A stretch of 64,000 nt of DNA, from contig JADLHZ010000065.1 of assembly GCA_020848545.1 (NCBI GenBank), positions 24,623-88,622 on the forward strand. The letters are read 5' to 3'. This DNA is from Deltaproteobacteria bacterium. GTDB lineage: Bacteria > Myxococcota > JADLHZ01. The stretch's first letter is position 1, and every line of letters begins with the position of its first letter. The notes beneath the pieces are model-generated. The model was given only the letters and a program-made list of their open reading frames with translations. It did no database searches and was not told the origin of the DNA. A program made the position numbers and the translations under genes. This document shows, in pieces, positions 17,003 to 25,373 of the stretch.

Positions 17003-17737
17003 TTACGGCTCGAAGAACGCGCCGTCGACGAGCCCGGCGACGCCCGAGCCGATGGCGCCGAAGAAGCCCACGTTCATCGCGATCTGGAGCATGGTCGCGC
17101 GCGCGGGATCCGGCGACGTGCCGTCTTTGTTCAGGAGCGATCCGAGCATCACCGCCGTCACGATGTTCGTCGCGATCAAGCCGGCCTGCAACACCAAGAA
17201 GATCGTGCCGCGGACGGGCGAGCCCGCGAGGTACTGACCGATGCCGAGCGGCGCGAGATAGTACCAATGCCATCGCTTGGCTTCGGGCTTCGGCGCTTCC
17301 ACGAGGACGCGCGGCTGCGACGCCGGCTCGCTCGCGGGCAAGGACACCGGCGCGACCACGATCGCTTTGCGCGTGACGTGCGCCTCGAGATCTCTCGCGG
17401 TGTCGGGGAGCACGCTGTCTTCGTCGAAGCGGTGCTCGGCGAAGACGGCGACGAGCGCTTGGTACTCTTTGTACGCGCGTTCGGCATCCCCGGCCGCGTA
17501 CAGCGCGAGCACCAGCTTCTCACGCGCGGCGAGCTCGATGGGCGTGCCTCGCTCGGCATCGAAGAGCAACGCGAGCTCCTTGTCGAACGCTTCGGCGGCG
17601 CGCTTGAACTCGCCCTTCTTGAAGTGCTTCGCCGCCTGCTCGTGCGCCCGCTCGCGCGCGGGGTTCGTGCGCTGCTCGGCGGCGGCGGCGCTGGACGCTG
17701 CGAGCACTATGCACAAGCCGACGAGCGCGCGAACCAT
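17003..17737 (-). CDS. TPR-containing membrane protein, unknown function
   Basis: This protein has 244 residues from the ATG at 17735-17737. A TTG five codons upstream is less likely. A signal peptide (MVRALVGLCIVLAASSAAAA) is followed by a TPR-like helical region (HEQAAKHFKKGEFKRAAEAF, LVLALYAAGDAERAYKEYQ). A Ser/Pro-rich linker (SLPASEPASQPR) leads to a C-terminal hydrophobic region with two or three membrane segments (GTIFLVLQAGLIATNIVTAVML, IAMNVGFFGAIGSGVAGLVD). The same pattern of periplasmic TPR plus C-terminal membrane helices is common in myxobacterial proteins of unknown function. The gene is divergent from the kinase gene at 17785 with only 47 bases between them, so they may share a promoter region. 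Confidence 0.65.
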   Translation of the reverse strand: MVRALVGLCIVLAASSAAAAEQRTNPARERAHEQAAKHFKKGEFKRAAEAFDKELALLFDAERGTPIELAAREKLVLALYAAGDAERAYKEYQALVAVFAEHRFDEDSVLPDTARDLEAHVTRKAIVVAPVSLPASEPASQPRVLVEAPKPEAKRWHWYYLAPLGIGQYLAGSPVRGTIFLVLQAGLIATNIVTAVMLGSLLNKDGTSPDPARATMLQIAMNVGFFGAIGSGVAGLVDGAFFEP

Positions 17738-17784
17738 ACTATTTCTTAGCAAGCAAAGGGCACTCGCGGTAGTCGAACTGAGGG

Positions 17785-19152
17785 ATGAACGAGCTGATCG
17801 ACGGGCGCTATCGCCTCGAGCGTGAGCTCGGCGCCGGCGGCATGGGCCGCGTCTTCGCCGCCAAAGACGAGCGCACCGGCAAGCGCGTGGCGTTGAAAGA
17901 GCTGCTCGTACCCGAAGACGACAAGGAGCAAGCGCTGCAGCGCGCCTGGTTTCGTCGCGAGCTCAAGGCGCTCATCGCCCTCGATCACCCGAGCATCCTG
18001 CGCCTCATCGAGTACGGGCAGCTCGACGCCGGCACGCCCTACATCGTCACCGAGCTGCTCGAAGGGATGAACCTCGAGGACCACGTCGCTGCGAACGGCC
18101 CTTTGCCCGAGAAAGTCGGCGTGCTCATCGCCGCGCGCGTGCTCTCGGCGCTCGTCGCCGCGCATGCGCAGAGCGTGGTGCATCGCGACATCAAGCCGGC
18201 GAACCTCTTTCTGTGCACCGACGGCCGCGTGATCGTGCTCGACTTCGGCCTCGCGCGCGCGACCTCCGACGCGATGGGAAAGACGCTGGCCGGCGGCCTC
18301 GACACCCAGCTCGTCGGCACCACCGCGTACCTGTCACCGGAGCAGATCACCGGCGGCGCGCTGAGCCCAAAGAGCGATCTCTTCTCCCTCGGGTCGACGC
18401 TCTTCTATTTGCTGAGCGGGGAGCAGCCGTACAAGAAGGCGAGCATCATCGACACGCTGCGCGCGATCGCCGGCGACGATCGCAAGTTGCTCGGCGACGT
18501 CGCGCGCGGGCTCTCGGACGAGACGATCCTCGCGGTTGAGCACCTGATGGCGTTCGAGCCGAACGAACGGCCCGACGCACCGGCGGCAAAGCGCGAGATG
18601 GACGCCGCGGCGAAGAAGCTCGGCGCCGCGCCATCAGCGCTCCTCGACTTCGCGGCGCGCGGAACGAACGCAAACGCGACGACGATCGCCACGCGACCGG
18701 CGGCTGCGCCCACGGCGAAGACCACGCGCCGGCGCGGGCCGTGGCTGTGGGCGCTCCCTGCGATCCTCCTGCTGGCGACCGCAGTGGCGCTGATCACGCC
18801 GCATGCGCCGAGCAAGGCTCCGGCGGCCGTCGCGCCCGTGGTTCCGGCCGAGATCATCGATCTCCCCCCGACGCCACCAACGCCGGAAGCCGCGCCCGAG
18901 GTTCCAACCACGCCCGAACCTCCCCCGACCGCGGCCCCGAAGAGCGGCACCGTGAAGTGCTCGTTTGCGCAATGGGCCGAAGTGACCGTCGACGGCGTCG
19001 CTCAGGGAAAGAAGCAGTTTTCCGCTGTATTTTCGCTGCCCGCCGGCAAGCACACGTTGAAGTTCAGCCATCCGAAGTACGGCGAACGCTCCCAGGTCTT
19101 CCTCGTGCGGGGCGGCAAAGAGACCCCCTGCGCGGTCGACTTCCTCGATTAG
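17785..19152 (+). CDS. Ser/Thr protein kinase with C-terminal PEGA domain
   Basis: This 455-residue Hanks-type kinase has all core residues: the glycine loop GAGGMGRV (16-23), Lys38 in VALKE, HRDIKPAN with Asp135, and DFG starting at Asp153, followed by the activation segment and a YLSPEQ block. A Thr/Ala linker leads to one membrane helix at about 320-341 (WLWALPAILLLATAVALIT) and a Pro-rich periplasmic spacer. A PEGA-type beta domain ends the protein (about 387-455, with AEVTVDGVAQGKK and LPAGKHTLKFSHPKYGE). The kinase therefore faces the cytoplasm while the PEGA domain senses or anchors outside the inner membrane. This is a typical myxobacterial PknB-like arrangement. Targets cannot be read from the sequence. 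The gene stands alone on this strand. Confidence 0.92.
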   Translation: MNELIDGRYRLERELGAGGMGRVFAAKDERTGKRVALKELLVPEDDKEQALQRAWFRRELKALIALDHPSILRLIEYGQLDAGTPYIVTELLEGMNLEDHVAANGPLPEKVGVLIAARVLSALVAAHAQSVVHRDIKPANLFLCTDGRVIVLDFGLARATSDAMGKTLAGGLDTQLVGTTAYLSPEQITGGALSPKSDLFSLGSTLFYLLSGEQPYKKASIIDTLRAIAGDDRKLLGDVARGLSDETILAVEHLMAFEPNERPDAPAAKREMDAAAKKLGAAPSALLDFAARGTNANATTIATRPAAAPTAKTTRRRGPWLWALPAILLLATAVALITPHAPSKAPAAVAPVVPAEIIDLPPTPPTPEAAPEVPTTPEPPPTAAPKSGTVKCSFAQWAEVTVDGVAQGKKQFSAVFSLPAGKHTLKFSHPKYGERSQVFLVRGGKETPCAVDFLD

Positions 19153-19323
19153 CAACTACGCGGCAGAACGACCGAAAACAGCTTCGGAGGGCGTGGCATT
19201 TTTCCCCGCGGCTTCGGTTTGTCATCGGAGAGTCGCGTGGCCACTGTCATCACCGGAAAAATGTTTGACGCCGAAGGGCAACGCCGGAATCCTTCTGGTT
19301 CATGCGCGAGGAGTAGTCGCTTG

Positions 19324-20526
19324 ATGAATCGTGCCGTGCTGATCGCTTGTCTATTATATGTGCTCGCCTCGGCGGGGTCCGCCCACGCTGAACAACCCGC
19401 TTCACAACCCGCTTCGGCGCCTGCGATCGATGCGGCGCTCGACGCCGAGGACAGCGACACGGACGGCGACGACGAAGAGGAAGCCGACGTCCCGGGCGCC
19501 GTCGATCCCGAAGCCGAAGCGATCCCGGGCGCTGGAACCCCCGCCGACGACACGCTCCGCTACACGACCGACATCTCGGACATGGAGCTGTCGAAGCGCT
19601 TCTGCGAAGATCTCGCGTCGCTCGGCTCGATCTCGGTCGGCTTCGCCGAATCCGGCCGGGTGATCGGTGCCGTGAAGATGCCGCGCGAGGAGGCGTGGGA
19701 TCTCGTCGTCCCCGAGTACGCGTGGGGCACGCAGGAGACAATCGATTATCTCTCGCTCGCGGCGCGCGCAGTGCACGAGCAGTTCCCGGACTCGGTGCCG
19801 CTGCGGATTAACCACATCGGCAAGAAGGACGGCGGCTACGTGCGGCCGCACAAGAGCCATCAATCGGGCCGCGACGTCGATCTCGGCTTCTTCTACAAGG
19901 GCGACATCGGCCCCGGTGGTCTGCCGCGCAAGCGCGAGGACCTCATCGATCCGGCGCGCAACTGGGCGCTGATCCGCGCGCTCGTCACGCAGTCCGACGT
20001 GCAGGTGATCTTGGTCGACCACCGCATTCAAAGCGTCCTCTATGCTCACGCGCTCGCGCAGGGCGAGGACAAGGCGTGGCTCGACGGGCTGTTCAACGCT
20101 GGCAGCGCGTCGGTCCTGCAGCACGCGCGCCGTCACCGCGACCACTTTCACGTGCGCTTCTTCGCGCCGCGCTCGCAGGAGCTCGGCCGCCGGGTGCAGC
20201 CGATCCTCGCCAAGCGCCCCGACGAGAACAAAATCTCGCACCGCGTGCGAAGCGGCGACACGCTCGGCCACATCGCGCGCCGCTACAACAGCTCGGTCGG
20301 CCTGATTCAGCGCGCGAACGGCATGCGCAACACCTTTCTCCGCCTCGGGCGCAGCTTGACGGTGCCGATGCGCGGCCCGTGCACGCAGTGTCCGCTGCCC
20401 CCGCCCTTCGTCGTGCCACCGCGCCGCCTGCCACCGCCGGCAAAGACGGCGGCGATCGAGACGTCCGCGCCGCCAGTCGACGCCAAGCCGGAAGAGGCGA
20501 CGCTCACGACCGCCGCGGTCCGCTAA
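19324..20526 (+). CDS. MepA-like (M74) murein endopeptidase with LysM
   Basis: Started at the ATG at 19324, which has GAGGAG upstream, this is a 400-residue protein with a signal peptide (MNRAVLIACLLYVLASAGSAHA). A highly acidic segment follows (about 41-55), then the catalytic domain. Zinc-site motifs of penicillin-insensitive murein endopeptidases are present: HKSHQSGRDVDLGF (176-189) and HRDHFHVRF (271-279). A LysM peptidoglycan-binding domain lies at about 305-348 (HRVRSGDTLGHIARRYN) and a Pro-rich tail ends the protein. It likely cuts cross-links between peptidoglycan stem peptides in the periplasm. The LysM is not part of E. coli MepA and would hold the enzyme on the wall. The longer upstream frame from 19219 lacks a good ribosome binding site. 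Confidence 0.88.
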   Translation: MNRAVLIACLLYVLASAGSAHAEQPASQPASAPAIDAALDAEDSDTDGDDEEEADVPGAVDPEAEAIPGAGTPADDTLRYTTDISDMELSKRFCEDLASLGSISVGFAESGRVIGAVKMPREEAWDLVVPEYAWGTQETIDYLSLAARAVHEQFPDSVPLRINHIGKKDGGYVRPHKSHQSGRDVDLGFFYKGDIGPGGLPRKREDLIDPARNWALIRALVTQSDVQVILVDHRIQSVLYAHALAQGEDKAWLDGLFNAGSASVLQHARRHRDHFHVRFFAPRSQELGRRVQPILAKRPDENKISHRVRSGDTLGHIARRYNSSVGLIQRANGMRNTFLRLGRSLTVPMRGPCTQCPLPPPFVVPPRRLPPPAKTAAIETSAPPVDAKPEEATLTTAAVR

Positions 20527-20529
20527 CCC

Positions 20530-20569
20530 TCCCCGGTCCCTTTTCGGCTCTCTCCCCGGTCCCTTTTCG
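20530..20569 (+). repeat. Two 17-base direct repeats, 23-base period
   Basis: The sequence TCCCCGGTCCCTTTTCG occurs at 20530-20546 and again at 20553-20569. It lies in the 98-base gap between the MepA-like gene and the SDR gene. Function is unknown. It could be a leftover of slippage or a small protein-binding array. Confidence 0.6.
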
Positions 20570-20624
20570 ATTCACGAGCGGTCGTCCGTTGCGCGCCGGC
20601 CGGCTCCCGTGCCATCGCCGCCGC

Positions 20625-21620
20625 ATGATCGTCGTCACGGGCGCCACGGGTCACGTCGGCGCAAACCTCGTTCGTCATTTGCTCGCGGCGGGGCACCGCG
20701 TCCGGGCCGTCGTGCACAACGAGACGCGCGCGCTCGCAGGCCTCGACGTCGAGATCGTCAAAGGTGATGTGCGCGACCGCGCCTCACTCGACGCGGCGTT
20801 CACCGGAGCCGACGTCGTCTATCACCTGGCCGCGTGCATCTCGATCATCGGCGAACAACGCGGCCGCGTCCGCGCGATCAACGTCGAAGGCGTGCGCAAC
20901 GCCGCCGAAGCCGCGCGGGCTCAGGGTGTCCGCCGCTTCGTCCACTGCAGCAGCATTCACGCCTTCGCGCTCGCGGACCTCGACGGCGTCGTCGACGAAG
21001 CCAGCCCACGATCGCTCGCCGCGCACCACCCGGCCTACGACCGCAGCAAGGCCGAGGGCGAGCGCGCGCTGCAGGAGTCCATCGACCGCGGCCTCGACGC
21101 CGTCGTCTGCCACCCGACCGGCATCATCGGTCCGAACGACTTCGGGCCTTCGCGCATGGGGCGCTTCCTGCTCGCGCTCAGCAAACGCGAGATGCCGGCG
21201 CTCGTCGCCGGCGGCTTCGACTGGGTCGACGTGCGCGACGTGGTCGAAGGCCTCGTGCGCGCCGGCGAGCAAGGCGACAAGGGCGAGCACTTCATCTTCG
21301 GCGGCGGCCACTGCTCGATGCGCGACATGGCCGCGCTTTGGCAGACGATCAGCGCCGTCAGAGCGCCAAGGTTCGTGGCGCCGCTCGCGCTCGCGGGGAT
21401 CGGCGCGCTGTTCACCACGGCCTACGGTCGCATCACACTGAAAGAACCGTTGTTCACGAACGACGCGCTCGCAGCGATGCGCTTCGCGGGCAAAGTCAGC
21501 GCCGAACACGCCAAGCGCCGCTTGGGTTTCTCACCGCGGCCGCTCGTCGCCACGCTAACCGACACCCATGCTTGGTTTCGCGAGCACCGGCTGATCGACG
21601 GCGCGAAGGTGGCCGCCTAG
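20625..21620 (+). CDS. Extended SDR (NAD-dependent epimerase/dehydratase)
   Basis: This 331-residue protein begins MIVVTGATGHVGANLVRHLL, with the GxxGxxG loop at Gly6, Gly9 and Gly12. The catalytic pair is Tyr138/Lys142 in YDRSK, with SS at 109-110. It is an extended short-chain dehydrogenase close in style to dihydroflavonol-4-reductase and hopanoid-associated HpnA-type proteins, and it is a relative of the CerR-like protein at 2103-3071. Neighbouring genes give no pathway clue. The MepA-like gene lies upstream and the hemerythrin-like gene is convergent, its stop only 3 bases away. The substrate could be a nucleotide sugar or a lipid ketone. Confidence 0.8.
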   Translation: MIVVTGATGHVGANLVRHLLAAGHRVRAVVHNETRALAGLDVEIVKGDVRDRASLDAAFTGADVVYHLAACISIIGEQRGRVRAINVEGVRNAAEAARAQGVRRFVHCSSIHAFALADLDGVVDEASPRSLAAHHPAYDRSKAEGERALQESIDRGLDAVVCHPTGIIGPNDFGPSRMGRFLLALSKREMPALVAGGFDWVDVRDVVEGLVRAGEQGDKGEHFIFGGGHCSMRDMAALWQTISAVRAPRFVAPLALAGIGALFTTAYGRITLKEPLFTNDALAAMRFAGKVSAEHAKRRLGFSPRPLVATLTDTHAWFREHRLIDGAKVAA

Positions 21621-21623
21621 ACT

Positions 21624-22076
21624 TCAGACGGCGAGCAGAGAGCTCGTCGGCCGCTTCTTCGTCGCCGTCTCGACGCTCTGATACAGCTCGCGCTCCTCAC
21701 GACCATCGCGGCGGCGCAGCCAATCGAAGTGGCGCAAGAGGTCGCCCTGGAACTGGGCGACGTTCTTCTCGATCGCCGACGCGACACTGTATTGCTCGAC
21801 GAACGCCTTGAAGCTCGGACGAAACATGTCGATCTCGCCCTGGAAGCGCTTGCAGATGGCGCGCACCGCCGGGTTGTCGAAGCGGTCGGCGCGCGCGTAG
21901 AAGAACGCCTCCTCCATCACCAGGTGCACTTGCAGCAGGCCAGACATCTTGGCGAGCAAACGGGCGCACTTGCCGGCGACGAGCGCGTTCGGCAGGGCCA
22001 GCGAGGTGCGTTCGATCTCGGTCATCTTCTGGGCGAGCTCTTCGTGTTGGCGGCGGAACCGGTCGAGGTCGTTCAT
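21624..22076 (-). CDS. Hemerythrin-like (HHE) helical protein
   Basis: This 150-residue all-helical protein carries ligand-like residues in the order of hemerythrin HHE domains: His11 in RRQHEEL, His51 and Glu55 in LLQVHLVMEEAFF, and His116 in RHFDWLRRR followed by EERELY. Some canonical His positions appear to be missing or shifted, so metal binding is probable but not certain. Such proteins bind di-iron and sense or carry oxygen, or protect against metal and redox stress. It is divergent from the cation/proton antiporter gene. The 186-base gap between them holds a 14-base perfect palindrome and a second inverted repeat, so the two genes may be jointly regulated. Confidence 0.75.
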   Translation of the reverse strand: MNDLDRFRRQHEELAQKMTEIERTSLALPNALVAGKCARLLAKMSGLLQVHLVMEEAFFYARADRFDNPAVRAICKRFQGEIDMFRPSFKAFVEQYSVASAIEKNVAQFQGDLLRHFDWLRRRDGREERELYQSVETATKKRPTSSLLAV

Positions 22077-22090
22077 ATTGGAAAAGCTAC

Positions 22091-22104
22091 AACGCGATCG
22101 CGTT
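22091..22104. promoter_or_regulatory. 14-base perfect palindrome, candidate operator
   Basis: The sequence AACGCGATCGCGTT is fully self-complementary. It lies 15-28 bases upstream of the hemerythrin-like start, between it and the divergent antiporter gene. It is a good candidate for a dimeric regulator site. Confidence 0.45.
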
Positions 22105-22171
22105 TAATTTTGTGAGACGTCGCACGAACCGGTCGATTTTTGACGTGACTTCCCGCACAGGCGGCAGCTTT

Positions 22172-22189
22172 GCGTGAGACACCTCACGC
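22172..22189. promoter_or_regulatory. Inverted repeat upstream of the antiporter gene
   Basis: The sequence GCGTGAG-ACAC-CTCACGC has perfect 7-base arms and a 4-base spacer. It lies about 75 bases upstream of the antiporter start. It could be an operator or a small hairpin in the leader. Confidence 0.4.
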
Positions 22190-22262
22190 GCGGCGCGTGC
22201 GGGTGATCACGCGAAGATGGTGCCGCCTCCTCTCTGTGTTATTGATCACATGGCCAAGCACG

Positions 22263-24305
22263 ATGCACGCGAACGCGTTCCTGCAGAATCTCGCGATGGT
22301 CCTCGGGGTCGCCGCGATCACGACGGTGCTGTTTCAGACGCTGAAGCAGCCCGTGGTGCTCGGCTACATGCTCGCCGGGGTCATCGTCGGTCCGCACTTG
22401 CCGGTGCCGCTCGTCGCCGACGCCAAGATGATCCAAACCTTGTCCGAGCTCGGCGTCATCTTGGTCATGTTCGCCCTCGGCCTCGAGTTCGAGCTGAAGA
22501 AGCTGGTGCAAGTCGCGCCGCGCGCCGGCGCCGCCGCCTTGATCGAAGCGAGCATCGTGTTTTCGCTCGGCTTCGCCGTCGGCCGCGCGCTCGACTGGTC
22601 GACGCGCGAGTGTCTCTACGCTGGCGCCTGCGTGGCCATCTCGTCGACGACGATCATCGCCAAGGCGTACGCCGAGAACAAGGTGGAGGCGAAGCTCTCG
22701 GAGCTCGTGTTCGGCGTGCTCATCGTAGAGGATCTCATCGCCATCGTGCTGCTCACCTTCCTGACCACGCTCTCGGTCGGCGGCCGAGTCGACCTGGACC
22801 AAATCGGCAGCATCGCCCTCAAGCTGAGCGCGTTCCTCGTCGTCACGATCGTCGTCGGTTTGGCGATCGTGCCGCGGCTCTTTCGCCGCATCGTCGCCTT
22901 CGGCCGCCCCGAGACGACGCTCGTCGCCGGAATCGGCCTGTGCTTCGCGCTCGCGCTGGCGGCGCATACGCTCGGCTATTCGGTCGCGCTCGGGGCGTTC
23001 CTCGCCGGGATGCTGATCGCCGAGTCGGGCGTGCAGAAGACCGTCGAGCACCTGGTGATCCCGGTGCGCGACGTGTTCGCGGCGATCTTCTTCGTGTCGG
23101 TCGGCATGATGATCGATCCGCGCCTCGTGCTCGAGAACGGCGCCTACGTGGCGGTGTTCGCGCTCATCGTGCTCTTCGGCAAGACGATCGGCGCTTCGCT
23201 CGGCGCGTTCCTCACCGGCCACGGCATCGCCACCAGCGTCAAAGCGGGCATGAGCCTGGCGCAGATCGGCGAGTTCTCGTTCATCATCGCCGGTCTCGGC
23301 ATCGCGACGCACACGGCGCCGCCGGAGCTCTATCCAACGATCGTGGCGGTGTCGGCGCTGACCACGCTCACGACACCGTGGCTCATCCGCTTCTCGGCGA
23401 CCGCCGCGAGCAAGCTCGATTCGGCGCTGCCCGAGCGGCTGCAGACCTTCGTCACGCTCTATGGCCACTGGCTCGAAGCGCTGCGGGCGGCGCCGCGACG
23501 AACGGACGTGTGGGGCCGCATCCGGCGCGTCGTGAAGCTGCTCGTCTTCGACGCGGCCGTCGTCATGATCGTGGTCGCCGTCGGCTCCACGCAATGGCGA
23601 AAGATCGAGCGCGTGCTCGCGGTGAAGACGGCGATCCCGGCGCCCTACGCGAAGTGGCTGATCGTCGGGGCGTTTACGCTGCTGACGATCCCTTTCTTCA
23701 TCGGCATCGCCCGCTGCGCCCGCTTCTTGGGCCTCGCCCTCGCCACGCAAGCGCTGCCGCATGGCGCCGAAGGCAAGGTCGACTTCGCGATGACGCCGCG
23801 GCGCGTGCTCATCGTGGCGCTGCAGCTCGCGATCGTCATGATCGTCGGCCTGCCCTTGCTCGCGGTGACGCAGCCCTTCTTGCCGCCCTTCGTCGGCGTC
23901 GTGCTCTTGCTTGGCGCGCTCGCCGGCCTCGGCATCTTGTTCTGGCGGCGCACGACGAGCCTGCACGATCACGTGCGCGCCGGCGCCGAGATCGTCGTCG
24001 CGACGCTGGCGAAGCAGCGGCACAGGCCAGAGCAGAACAAGGACCTCGACCGGCTGCACTCGGTGCTGCCGGGCCTCGGCAACCCGGTGCCCATGCGCGT
24101 CACGGCGACGAGCGCGATGGTTGGCCGCGATCTCGCGAGCATCAACCTGCGATCGGTGACGGGCGCGACGGTGCTCGCCGTCATCCGCGGCGACAAGAGC
24201 ACCCTGGTGCCCGCCGGCGACTTCATCGTCGAAGCGGGTGATCTCCTGGCGCTCGCGGGCAGCGAAGAGGCGCTGAGCGCGGCCAAGCAGCTCATCGCCT
24301 CGTGA
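22263..24305 (+). CDS. CPA2 monovalent cation:proton antiporter with TrkA-C domain
   Basis: This protein has 680 residues from the ATG at 22263 (MHANAFLQNLAMVLG). Codons upstream to 22170 lack membrane-protein character. The N-terminal 390 residues form the roughly 12-helix exchanger domain, with GYMLAGVIVGP, SELGVILVMFALGLEFE, ISSTTIIAKAYAE and SLAQIGEFSFIIAGLG. This is the KefB/CPA2 signature. A second membrane block of about four helices follows (about 430-590), including VVMIVVAVGS and VLIVALQLAIVMIVGLPLL. A TrkA-C (RCK-C) regulatory domain ends the protein (GRDLASINLRSVTGATVLAV, EAGDLLALAGSEEAL). The usual Rossmann RCK-N domain is absent, which sets it apart from KefB/KefC. It probably exchanges K+ or Na+ for protons. 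Confidence 0.88.
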   Translation: MHANAFLQNLAMVLGVAAITTVLFQTLKQPVVLGYMLAGVIVGPHLPVPLVADAKMIQTLSELGVILVMFALGLEFELKKLVQVAPRAGAAALIEASIVFSLGFAVGRALDWSTRECLYAGACVAISSTTIIAKAYAENKVEAKLSELVFGVLIVEDLIAIVLLTFLTTLSVGGRVDLDQIGSIALKLSAFLVVTIVVGLAIVPRLFRRIVAFGRPETTLVAGIGLCFALALAAHTLGYSVALGAFLAGMLIAESGVQKTVEHLVIPVRDVFAAIFFVSVGMMIDPRLVLENGAYVAVFALIVLFGKTIGASLGAFLTGHGIATSVKAGMSLAQIGEFSFIIAGLGIATHTAPPELYPTIVAVSALTTLTTPWLIRFSATAASKLDSALPERLQTFVTLYGHWLEALRAAPRRTDVWGRIRRVVKLLVFDAAVVMIVVAVGSTQWRKIERVLAVKTAIPAPYAKWLIVGAFTLLTIPFFIGIARCARFLGLALATQALPHGAEGKVDFAMTPRRVLIVALQLAIVMIVGLPLLAVTQPFLPPFVGVVLLLGALAGLGILFWRRTTSLHDHVRAGAEIVVATLAKQRHRPEQNKDLDRLHSVLPGLGNPVPMRVTATSAMVGRDLASINLRSVTGATVLAVIRGDKSTLVPAGDFIVEAGDLLALAGSEEALSAAKQLIAS

Positions 24306-24340
24306 CTCTGCTTCCCGCGCCATGCTAGCGCGCGCGCACG

Positions 24341-25357
24341 ATGAGCGACCTTCCGATCCTCGACTTCGTGCTGACGAACTACAAGAACTTCAACTCGCGG
24401 GCCACGCGCGACGCGCTGCTCGCGTACTGGGCGCACGTCGAGAACGGCGGCAAGATGTTCTGGGCCGTGGCCGGCGCCATGTCGTCGGCGCAACTCGGCA
24501 TCACGCTCGCGCCCGCGATCCGCGCCGGCCTGATCCACGGGATGAGCGTGACCGGCGCGAACCTCGAGGAGTCGTTGTTCCGCCTGGTCGCGCACCACGG
24601 CTACAAGGATTTTCCCGAATACCGCTACCTGACGAAGCAGGACGACACGAAGATCCTGAACGACCGGATGCGCCGTGTGACAGACACGAGCATCCCGGAA
24701 GACGAAGCGTTTCGCGCCGTCGAGAAGGACATCGTGCCGATGTGGAAGAACGCGTCGGCCGAGAACAAGCGCCGCTTCTGGCACGAGTACTTCTACGAGC
24801 TCATCCAGAAGATCGATCCGAAGATCCACGAAGGCAATCCAGACGAGTGCTGGCTGCTCGCTGCGGCGAAGGCCAAGCTACCGATCGTGGTGCCTGGCTA
24901 CGAAGACTCGACCTTCGGCAACGTCTTCACTTCGTACGTCAAGCACGGCGACGTGAGCGCGTCGATCAGCAAGTCGGGCATCGAGTACATGGCCGCGTTC
25001 TACGATCAGTACAAAGAGCTCTCGGGCGGCCCAGGCGTCGGCTTCTTCCAAATCGGCGGCGGCATCGCCGGTGACTTCCCGATCTGCGTCGTGCCGTCGA
25101 TCAAGTACGACCTGCAGGAGCCGGTGAAGCCGTGGGCGTACTTCTGCCAGATCTCGGACTCGACGACCTCCTACGGCAGCTACTCGGGGGCCACGCCGAA
25201 CGAGAAGATCACTTGGGACAAGCTCACTGAAACAACGCCGATGTTCGTGATCGAGTCGGACGCGACGATCGTGGCGCCGCTGATCCTGCGTGCGCTGCTC
25301 GAATGTAAGCAGGACCCGAAGGGCGCGAACGCGCTGATCCAAAAGCGCATGAAGTGA
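24341..25357 (+). CDS. Deoxyhypusine synthase-like protein
   Basis: This 338-residue protein matches the bacterial deoxyhypusine synthase family. Visible blocks are GLIHGMSVTGANLEESLFRL, LPIVVPGYEDSTFGNVF, GFFQIGGGIAGDFPICVVPS, and SGATPNEKITWDKL near the C-terminus. In the eukaryotic enzyme the Lys of the WGK motif forms the enzyme-butylamine intermediate. Here the corresponding residue is Lys294 in WDK, so the chemistry (NAD-dependent transfer of the aminobutyl group of spermidine) looks possible. Bacteria have no eIF5A, so related enzymes are thought to make homospermidine or modify another acceptor. The gene lies 35 bases after the antiporter gene and 16 bases before a lipoprotein gene, but these do not suggest a pathway. 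Confidence 0.8.
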   Translation: MSDLPILDFVLTNYKNFNSRATRDALLAYWAHVENGGKMFWAVAGAMSSAQLGITLAPAIRAGLIHGMSVTGANLEESLFRLVAHHGYKDFPEYRYLTKQDDTKILNDRMRRVTDTSIPEDEAFRAVEKDIVPMWKNASAENKRRFWHEYFYELIQKIDPKIHEGNPDECWLLAAAKAKLPIVVPGYEDSTFGNVFTSYVKHGDVSASISKSGIEYMAAFYDQYKELSGGPGVGFFQIGGGIAGDFPICVVPSIKYDLQEPVKPWAYFCQISDSTTSYGSYSGATPNEKITWDKLTETTPMFVIESDATIVAPLILRALLECKQDPKGANALIQKRMK

Positions 25358-25373
25358 GGTAAGCTCGGTAAGA

